Below the pieces are notes generated by a model, which saw only the letters and a program-made list of their open reading frames with translations, was not told where the DNA came from and ran no database searches. The translations under genes were made by a program, and so were the position numbers. From contig NZ_CP110854.1 in assembly GCF_027594745.1 (NCBI RefSeq), positions 2,646,501-2,710,500 of the forward strand: 64,000 bases of DNA, read 5' to 3'. Position 1 is the stretch's first letter, and every line of letters begins with the position of its first letter. Shown here in pieces: positions 55,375 to 61,838 of the stretch. The stretch is from Saprospira grandis (lineage in GTDB: Bacteria > Bacteroidota > Bacteroidia > Chitinophagales > Saprospiraceae).

Positions 55375-56301
55375 ATGCCTACACTCAGCCAACTAGAATA
55401 TATTGTCGCTGTAGATTTACATCGGCATTTTGGGGCCGCGGCCCAACACTGCTATGTAACGCAGCCCACTTTGAGTATGCAAATCAAAAAAGCAGAGGAA
55501 GAGCTGGGCCTTAGCCTCTTTGACCGCAGCCGCCAACCTATTGTGCCCACGGAAATGGGCCGCTTAATTATTGAACAAAGCCGGGTTATTCTTCGAGAAC
55601 GAGATCGACTGCATGAACTATTGGCCGAGTTTAAAAATGAGTTGCAGGGCCATCTTCGCCTGGGGATTATTCCCACTCTAGCTCCTTATTTGTTGCCTAA
55701 GTTTGTGGGGGATTTTGTCCGAAATTACCCCAAAATTAAGCTGGAAGTGCTAGAGCTATCTACTAGAGACTTGGCCGAAGCCCTAAAAAAAGACCAAGTT
55801 GATTTAGGGATTTTAATCACGCCTTTTCGACAGGCCAAGATCCATACCATTCCCCTTTTTTACGAGGAAATTCAACTCTATATTCATGAGCAAGATCCTC
55901 TTTTTAAAAAGCAAGTTGTTGCCGCCGAGGAGCTCAAAGGGAGAAGCCTTTGGCTGCTCAGACAAGACCACTGTTTCCGCAATCAAATGATCAACCTTTG
56001 TAAAATTCCGCAAGAAGAACAACGGCTGCCTTTTAGCTTTGATAGTGGCTCTTTAGAGGCTTTGCAGCGTTTGGTGGACCAAGAAGGGGGCTTTACGCTT
56101 TTGCCCGAATTAGCCTGCCGTGCCGAACAAGCTCCCCGCCTTCGCCCAATTTCCCCCAAACCACTGCGAGAGGTGAGCCTGGCCCATTTGCATAATTTTG
56201 CCAAACCCCGCTGGATTAAAATTCTGAAGGAGGAAATTTTGGCCGCCCTGCCTAAGCAGATGCAGGAGCTCCAAGACGGACAGCTAGTCGATTGGCAATA
56301 G
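55375..56301 (+). CDS. oxyR: OxyR-type LysR peroxide sensor/regulator
   Basis: 308 residues. N-terminal LysR HTH: LSQLEYIVAVDLHRHFGAAAQHCYVTQPTLSMQIKKAEEEL in order (family standard, residues ~3-45). The C-terminal effector domain has Cys200 and Cys209 (QDHCFRNQMINLCKIP), the same spacing as E. coli OxyR Cys199/Cys208, whose oxidation by H2O2 forms the activating disulfide. It is transcribed divergently from ahpC-ahpD, so it very likely activates them on peroxide stress and autoregulates. Confidence 0.92.
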   Translation: MPTLSQLEYIVAVDLHRHFGAAAQHCYVTQPTLSMQIKKAEEELGLSLFDRSRQPIVPTEMGRLIIEQSRVILRERDRLHELLAEFKNELQGHLRLGIIPTLAPYLLPKFVGDFVRNYPKIKLEVLELSTRDLAEALKKDQVDLGILITPFRQAKIHTIPLFYEEIQLYIHEQDPLFKKQVVAAEELKGRSLWLLRQDHCFRNQMINLCKIPQEEQRLPFSFDSGSLEALQRLVDQEGGFTLLPELACRAEQAPRLRPISPKPLREVSLAHLHNFAKPRWIKILKEEILAALPKQMQELQDGQLVDWQ

Positions 56302-56302
56302 C

Positions 56303-57919
56303 TTAGGGATAGTATTGCCCCTGATACAATAGGGTTTTATCTGATTTTAGCTCATAGTAGAGCCGCTGCTGCGGAAGCTGTAAAAATAGGCCCTCCGAAA
56401 GCAGCTGCCATTGCAGCTCGGGGCTGTCTTTGGGCCGCTCTAAGCCCTTGGCCAAACGCCGCAACAACATAAATTCTGTTTGTCGACTTTGCTGGCCCCG
56501 CTGCTGATGTAGACCCAATACCCAAATGTTTTCTTTTCCCTTTTTCCCCATCCATAACCAAAGTTTCCACTGGCCTTTTTGGTATAGGCAAATGGGCCGC
56601 CCAAGTTGCTGGCTAAGGTTTTTTTGCTTTTTGGCCACGGACTCTAAGGGCCATTGCTGTATCCATTGTTGGGCGGGCCATTGCTGGCTCTTAAATAAAC
56701 GCCGCTGGGGCAATAGGAGCAGCTCTTCGGGCAAGGCTTCCTTTTGAATTAAAGCCTGATTGAGCTGGGCCAACTGCTGAATTTCTCTAGCCTCTGTTTG
56801 GGCCAGTTTCTCGAGCTGGAGCAAGGCTTTTTCCGACTCCCCCTGGGCGTTCCAAATGATCGCCTCAGCCAACTGAATATAGGCCTTTAGGGGCTGTTTG
56901 GCCTGCCCTTTGGCTAGTTTGAGCAGCTGCTCGGCCCGCTGCAAGGGCTGGGCCTCTAGCTCAAATAGCTCGGCCTGATGAATGAGGTAAAGTGCCTGCG
57001 CATAGCCCAAATAACTCACTAAGGGCATTTTCTCTTTTTGGGCCACCTGCCTAAAATAATCTAGGGCCAAGGCTAGCCGCTGCTTGGGCGATTTTCCGAG
57101 GTAAATGCCTGCCCCCCGCAACCGCTCGGGCCGCTTCCAGTTGTTGTGCAATAGGTTGGGAAAAAACTGCGCTTCGGGATAGGCCTGGGCCGTAAATTGT
57201 AGTTGGACCAAAGCCATATTATGCAAAAGCTGACTATGCGCAACGCCCATACTATCTATCAAATAATGATAACAAGCCTCCGCCTGAAGATAGCCGCCCA
57301 AACTCGCCCATTGCTGCCCAGCCTCAAAAACCTGAATCAGCTCTTCGGTCCGTTGCAAGACTCCCTCATAGGCCTTTTGCCGAAGGGGTAAGGGCAAATA
57401 GCCCTGCAAATCGGCCGCAAGTTGATAATCCGCATAGGCTTTTTCCATAAAATGAGCAATACAGTTTTGCCCCGAAGGCGTTTGGGCCAAGGGATCAAAT
57501 CCAGCCATATAGGCCCAAAAAGCCCCCTCTTGGTCCGCCTGCGCTTCTTGCTGCTGCCAAAGCTGAAAATTCTTGCTTTTGGCCGCAAATGCCGTTCGCC
57601 TTTTGCCATGCTCTCGCCGATGATGACTGAGCTCATGCGCCAATAAAAAAGCCATGGCATCTTGCCCATGAGGCAGCTGTTGACAAAGCTGAACCATTTT
57701 TTGGTCCAAGACAATCCAATTGCTATCGGCCTGATAAAAAGCCATGCTCGCCCGCTGCCGCCAGATTTTTAGACTAGGCGGATGCGGCAAATGCAAGGAG
57801 GCCAATAATTGCTCATAAATAGGGGCCACATACTGCTGCTCGGCACTGCTTTTGGCCAAAAACTGCTGCCCCAAAAGCGAATGACTCGCCAACAAAAAGA
57901 GAATAAGGATCCGATACAT
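56303..57919 (-). CDS. M48-type zinc metalloprotease with helical repeat domain
   Basis: 538 residues; signal peptide MYRILILFLLASHSLLGQ. Zinc motif HELSH (95-99) in AMAFLLAHELSHHRREHG, and the downstream third ligand in EAQADQEGAFWAYMAGF (Glu125, Asp129) as in M48 peptidases; the ~90-residue region before it is the usual M48 N-domain. Residues ~180-480 are helical with TPR/HEAT-like repeats (AEACYHYLIDSMGVAHSQ, ALLQLEKLAQTEAREIQQL), common for periplasmic BepA-like partners in outer-membrane quality control. No membrane helices beyond the signal. Role inferred only. Confidence 0.85.
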   Translation of the reverse strand: MYRILILFLLASHSLLGQQFLAKSSAEQQYVAPIYEQLLASLHLPHPPSLKIWRQRASMAFYQADSNWIVLDQKMVQLCQQLPHGQDAMAFLLAHELSHHRREHGKRRTAFAAKSKNFQLWQQQEAQADQEGAFWAYMAGFDPLAQTPSGQNCIAHFMEKAYADYQLAADLQGYLPLPLRQKAYEGVLQRTEELIQVFEAGQQWASLGGYLQAEACYHYLIDSMGVAHSQLLHNMALVQLQFTAQAYPEAQFFPNLLHNNWKRPERLRGAGIYLGKSPKQRLALALDYFRQVAQKEKMPLVSYLGYAQALYLIHQAELFELEAQPLQRAEQLLKLAKGQAKQPLKAYIQLAEAIIWNAQGESEKALLQLEKLAQTEAREIQQLAQLNQALIQKEALPEELLLLPQRRLFKSQQWPAQQWIQQWPLESVAKKQKNLSQQLGRPICLYQKGQWKLWLWMGKKGKENIWVLGLHQQRGQQSRQTEFMLLRRLAKGLERPKDSPELQWQLLSEGLFLQLPQQRLYYELKSDKTLLYQGQYYP

Positions 57920-58006
57920 CTTTTCTGCTTTATACAGTTTTAAAGAAAGAGTTAGGCCTAAAATAATTCCATTTTATGTTTGTTGCCGCTTTTTTAAGGA
58001 GGTTTT

Positions 58007-58137
58007 GGGGCCTCCGCTGCGGCCTGCGGCCTTGCGGCGCTACGCTTTGGGGCTCGCAGGTCTGCTCGGCCCTTCAGGCTGCACTTCGTTTCGCCTTCGG
58101 TCTGGCCCTACGGGCCACCCCGCCGCATCGCTAGGCC
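58007..58137 (+). repeat. Composite hairpin element, family B
   Basis: GGGGCCTCCGCTGCGG start, with an irregular H2 (AGGCTGCACTTCGTTTCGCCT), H3 GGCCCTACGGGCC, end GCATCGCTAGGCC followed by CCAAATGGAAGTCCT shared with the 53480 copy. Confidence 0.82.
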
Positions 58138-58300
58138 AAATGGAAGTCCTGCGCTTCGGCCATTTTTGGATGAACTTCTAGGCTGCAAAAAGACGGTTTA
58201 GCAGAAAACAGATGCTTTAGCGACCTACTTTATTCAAAAAAGGAATAAACAAACTGTATATTGGGGGGGTAGTGACCTATAAACAAAAAATCAAAATAAC

Positions 58301-60868
58301 ATGAAAGCATTCGCCACTATCCTTATCTTCTTTATTAGTTTACTTAATCCCAGTAAAATGCAAAGCAAAAAGGAAATTATTGCGGCAAAAAACAGTTACC
58401 AACAAGAGCAAGCTCTTTTGAATGAAAGCTATTTGCAGTATAAAAGCCTGAGCGAACTGCTCGCTCAACTCAGCCCTGAAGACCCAGAATATCAATCCTT
58501 TAAAGCAGCCCTAACAAAGGCCAAAAAAGTTTTGGGACTGTATAAAAAACAGCTGGCCAAGGAAAAAACAGCCTTAGAGACTATTATTGCCAGTTTTCTA
58601 GGCGCTCAGCAGGAGGATATTCCGAAGGATCGGTATAAACGATTGCTGTCTAAACTTTTTGCCAATCTTCATAAAAAAATATCATCTAAAATTGGGGCAA
58701 AGCCATCTTTAAAGGGAGATGTTGATCCTACTGAGCTACGTTTAAAGTTGATGTTGTTTTTTAAGCAAGTTCCAGGTCCACTTAGTAAACAACTCAATAA
58801 GGAGATTAAAGCGATTCCTATTGATACCAATGTTGAAGACTTTCTAGCGGCCTTTTTGGCCATTTTAGAGAAATACAGCCAAGAAGATCAAATCAAGGCG
58901 AACTGGTTCAATACCTTTAGTATCAAAGAAGAGAATTTACTAAAGAAAATTAGCTCTCAGCAACTAGAAAGCATTTTGGACCAAGCCCTGGCCAAAGATG
59001 ACTTTTTGACGGAGGAGGAGTTGGAGGAGAAAAAGAATATAGTCCTTAAAATACAAGAGGAAAAAAATAGCATCAATAGATGGAAGGATGAGGAATATTT
59101 AACATGGGATGACAGCATTAACCTTGCAAATTGTTTAGCCCCTAGCTATTTTCCTCAAGTAGTGGCCAATGATTATTATGCAGACAAATATGTGAAAGTA
59201 GTGACCATCAAAAATTCTTTACTTCAGTCTTTGGAACGCTTAGAGCAGGAAGGAAGCCTAGAGGAACATAAGGCATTTATGAATTGTGGCTTTCGCTTCT
59301 CCAACTACAGAGTACAGTCCCTTAGAGAAATTTTTGAAGCAGTAAAAACTGAGCGACTAGTTCAGTTAAGGTCACAACTTGCCTATCTTGAAAAAAATCC
59401 CAATGTAAAAGTGGACTCCCAACAATTGAAGTCTCTTTTAAATGGAATGAGCGCAGATCCCAATGACTTTATTGGACAAATTATGCTGCTAGATATCTCT
59501 AAATTAAAGGCTGTTACCTTAAGCCAAATATACACTGCATTAGGCGATGCCATGACTAATTACAGTGCATTAGAAGGCTTAATAGCTAACGAATTTCCTA
59601 AAAGAAGTATCCAAGGTTGGACTTCTTTTGATGATAAATTTGTCTCCGTTATAGTTTTAGCAACAGTTAAGCCTAGTCCTCTTCAAAAAATCATACAAGC
59701 ATGGAGCGAGGAGTATAGAGATCTTTTTTCTAATAAGTTAGCCAAATACAAGTATCGCTATTTTTCTAGAAAAACCTTGGAGCGAAACGCCCAAAACAAC
59801 CTGAAGATATCGGACTTTCCAGAATTGGAGACGCTCTTTCAGCAAACCTTTAAGGAGACTTTAGTAGAAGGGGAAAAACTAAGTTATTCAGAGGTTGCTA
59901 GCAGTTGGCAGGCCTTCTTATTAGAACTAGTGATACACAAAGGCATTAACAACTTAGAGCAGCATCAAGCTGCAGTTCAGGCCTTAGAAAAAGCGGGTAT
60001 TCATGCTCTAGCAGACAGTACTAAGCTAGAGGCTATTTTTCAGCCTATTCCTCTGCCGAAGAAAGAAAAGGATCCCATCCTTCTTCTTGCTGAAAATCAA
60101 TTTCATGTTAGCTGGCTTATTTCTTATCCTGAAGTTGACAGCCAAGTTGCAGAATTGGTCAGTACGATAGAAAAAATGATAACTCAGCCTGAAGAGAAAA
60201 TTGAAGAGGAGATAAAAAAGGCCGCTAAAGAAAGTTCATTTTGGGAAGATTATGTAAAAAAGTTTATAAAAAAGGGTAAAGACTTCGCCGACAATGTAAA
60301 CCCTTTTTCTCATAAGAAAGCATTAAAGCTCATAAAGAAAAATCTTGATACTTTCTACCAGCAAAAAGCTGGTACTGATACCTTAAGCTTAAAATTCCGC
60401 TTTCAGCATGACAGCTTAGATCAAAAACAACTCTTCCCTGTTTTTGTTGGGGATGGAGCAATTGATAAATCAGCTGATTTGAGTGAAATGAAGAGTCCTT
60501 ACCATGAGGCAGCTATCACAGGATCAACTTATGAAGGAAAAACTGATGGCTCTTTCATTTTAACAGTTAAATTGAACGTAACTGAAAAACCTACCGATAT
60601 CACCATTGATGTGGGCGCAAGTCTTGCAACATTTGTGAGTGTTAACCTAAGTTCCAGCCGATCAACTTCGGGTAATTCGAAGACCTTTGACTTCATTATA
60701 AAAGGAAAAATCACTGCTAACAGCTCTGAGCAAAAGACGGAAAGCTACAACATAAAAATAACAGAGCATTTAATCTCACCAAGTATTAAAAATGATCCAT
60801 TTATTAAGGAGGTAAAAACGAGCTTTAATAAAAAAGAGCTTACACTAAGTCTCCTTCCGAAGGAATAA
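58301..60868 (+). CDS. Large secreted helical protein, unknown function
   Basis: 855 residues, signal peptide MKAFATILIFFISLLNPSKM. Long charged helices follow (SKKEIIAAKNSYQQEQALLNE, then QYKSLSELLAQL) to about residue 670; the C-terminal ~180 residues become beta-rich (DTLSLKFRFQHDSLDQKQLF, FILTVKLNVTEKPTDITIDV). No known domain is recognised. LESILDQALAKDDFLTEEEL at ~222-243 is identical in DNA to the broken 52119-53375 copy, and the flanks are also shared in inverted orientation. No sorting domain is visible, so it is probably periplasmic. Confidence 0.8.
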   Translation: MKAFATILIFFISLLNPSKMQSKKEIIAAKNSYQQEQALLNESYLQYKSLSELLAQLSPEDPEYQSFKAALTKAKKVLGLYKKQLAKEKTALETIIASFLGAQQEDIPKDRYKRLLSKLFANLHKKISSKIGAKPSLKGDVDPTELRLKLMLFFKQVPGPLSKQLNKEIKAIPIDTNVEDFLAAFLAILEKYSQEDQIKANWFNTFSIKEENLLKKISSQQLESILDQALAKDDFLTEEELEEKKNIVLKIQEEKNSINRWKDEEYLTWDDSINLANCLAPSYFPQVVANDYYADKYVKVVTIKNSLLQSLERLEQEGSLEEHKAFMNCGFRFSNYRVQSLREIFEAVKTERLVQLRSQLAYLEKNPNVKVDSQQLKSLLNGMSADPNDFIGQIMLLDISKLKAVTLSQIYTALGDAMTNYSALEGLIANEFPKRSIQGWTSFDDKFVSVIVLATVKPSPLQKIIQAWSEEYRDLFSNKLAKYKYRYFSRKTLERNAQNNLKISDFPELETLFQQTFKETLVEGEKLSYSEVASSWQAFLLELVIHKGINNLEQHQAAVQALEKAGIHALADSTKLEAIFQPIPLPKKEKDPILLLAENQFHVSWLISYPEVDSQVAELVSTIEKMITQPEEKIEEEIKKAAKESSFWEDYVKKFIKKGKDFADNVNPFSHKKALKLIKKNLDTFYQQKAGTDTLSLKFRFQHDSLDQKQLFPVFVGDGAIDKSADLSEMKSPYHEAAITGSTYEGKTDGSFILTVKLNVTEKPTDITIDVGASLATFVSVNLSSSRSTSGNSKTFDFIIKGKITANSSEQKTESYNIKITEHLISPSIKNDPFIKEVKTSFNKKELTLSLLPKE

Positions 60869-60881
60869 AAACCAGCTACTC

Positions 60882-60909
60882 AAAGCCCCAAACGGAAGTT
60901 TGGGGCTTT
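60882..60909 (+). terminator. Terminator of the 58301 gene
   Basis: AAAGCCCCAAAC-GGAA-GTTTGGGGCTTT hairpin, 13 bases after the stop. Confidence 0.9.
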
Positions 60910-61043
60910 GTTCTTTTTGGGCCAATCCCTGCAGCTTTTGTTTAATTTTAGATGCCGTTTAATCCATAAGGGTTTTACCCTTCATTCATATACCATTGCG
61001 AAGCAATACCACTATTGCTGTAGGTTTCAACCTACAGTCAAAA

Positions 61044-61252
61044 GGGCCGAAGGCCCGCAGGCTGAGGGATGGGCAGCAGTGGCCCGCAGGGCCAGACCGA
61101 AGCGCGCAGCGCTGAAGGGCCGAGCGATCAGCGAGCTGCGAGACAGCCCGACCCGTCCGATAATTCATGAGGGTTTCAACCCTCATTTTGTATAGCTTCG
61201 CAAAGCGATACCGCTTTGCGCTGGGTTTTAACCTAGCGGAAGGGGCAGCCCC
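61044..61252 (-). repeat. Composite hairpin element, family A, with nested palindromes
   Basis: Minus-strand reading: GGGGCTGCCCC, three palindromes inside H1 as at 51662, H2 AGCGCTGCGCGCT, H3 GGCCCTGCGGGCC, H4 GGGCCTTCGGCCC. Together with 60960-61040 it forms the right arm of the inverted duplication; H2 and H3 differ from the left arm although the flanks are nearly identical. Confidence 0.87.
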
Positions 61253-61311
61253 AAAAAAAGCCCCCTTAGCACAGCAGGCAAGAGGGCAAAATAAGCGATT
61301 AGTGATGGGCT

Positions 61312-61770
61312 TTAGACATTTTCGAGAATGAGGAAAATGAGCCAGATAATAATGAGGAGGGCACCGATAAAGCCAAAAATAGAGGCGAGTACCCCGATAT
61401 CAAGCAGGCCAAAGAGGGCGCCCAAAACGATAAGTAAGAGGCCAAGAAGGAGGAGGTTTTTCATGGGAATATTGAGCTGTGTTTGCTCGGGGGCCTGTTC
61501 GCTATTTAGTTTTTTGAGCAAAAAGGCCTTCTTTTCGGCTTTGCTAAGGCCTTTCATTTCTTTGCGGTACTTTTTGCGGAGTTTGCGCAGTTTTTGGCGC
61601 TTTTGTTTTTTAGTGAGTTTTTTGCCTTTGCCCTTTCCTTGGCCTAGTACGGTTTCCTGATGGAAATGGCCCATATCTATGGCTGAAGAGGCGGCCTGTA
61701 GTTGCTGATTGGGGAGAAAACTAAAGAGGGCAAAAAGTAAGGGGAGCATCCAGTAATACTTCATAATCAT
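61312..61770 (-). CDS. Small membrane protein, Lys-rich linker
   Basis: 152 residues; M3 (61764) is the alternative start. N-terminal hydrophobic segment (MKYYWMLPLLFALFSFLPNQ, signal-like), then a very basic linker (residues ~48-90, KKLTKKQKRQKLRKLRKKY), then two C-terminal transmembrane helices (~107-148). Not recognised. The layout suggests an inner-membrane protein with its linker contacting nucleic acid or phospholipid, but there is no evidence. The next gene downstream on the same strand is not linked; the Omp85-like gene lies upstream with a 68-base gap. Confidence 0.6.
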   Translation of the reverse strand: MIMKYYWMLPLLFALFSFLPNQQLQAASSAIDMGHFHQETVLGQGKGKGKKLTKKQKRQKLRKLRKKYRKEMKGLSKAEKKAFLLKKLNSEQAPEQTQLNIPMKNLLLLGLLLIVLGALFGLLDIGVLASIFGFIGALLIIIWLIFLILENV

Positions 61771-61838
61771 AATTTAGCAGTGAAGAGATATAAAGAAATG
61801 TAAAATACAAGGAAGTTTGGAAAATGGAAATAGGGGGC

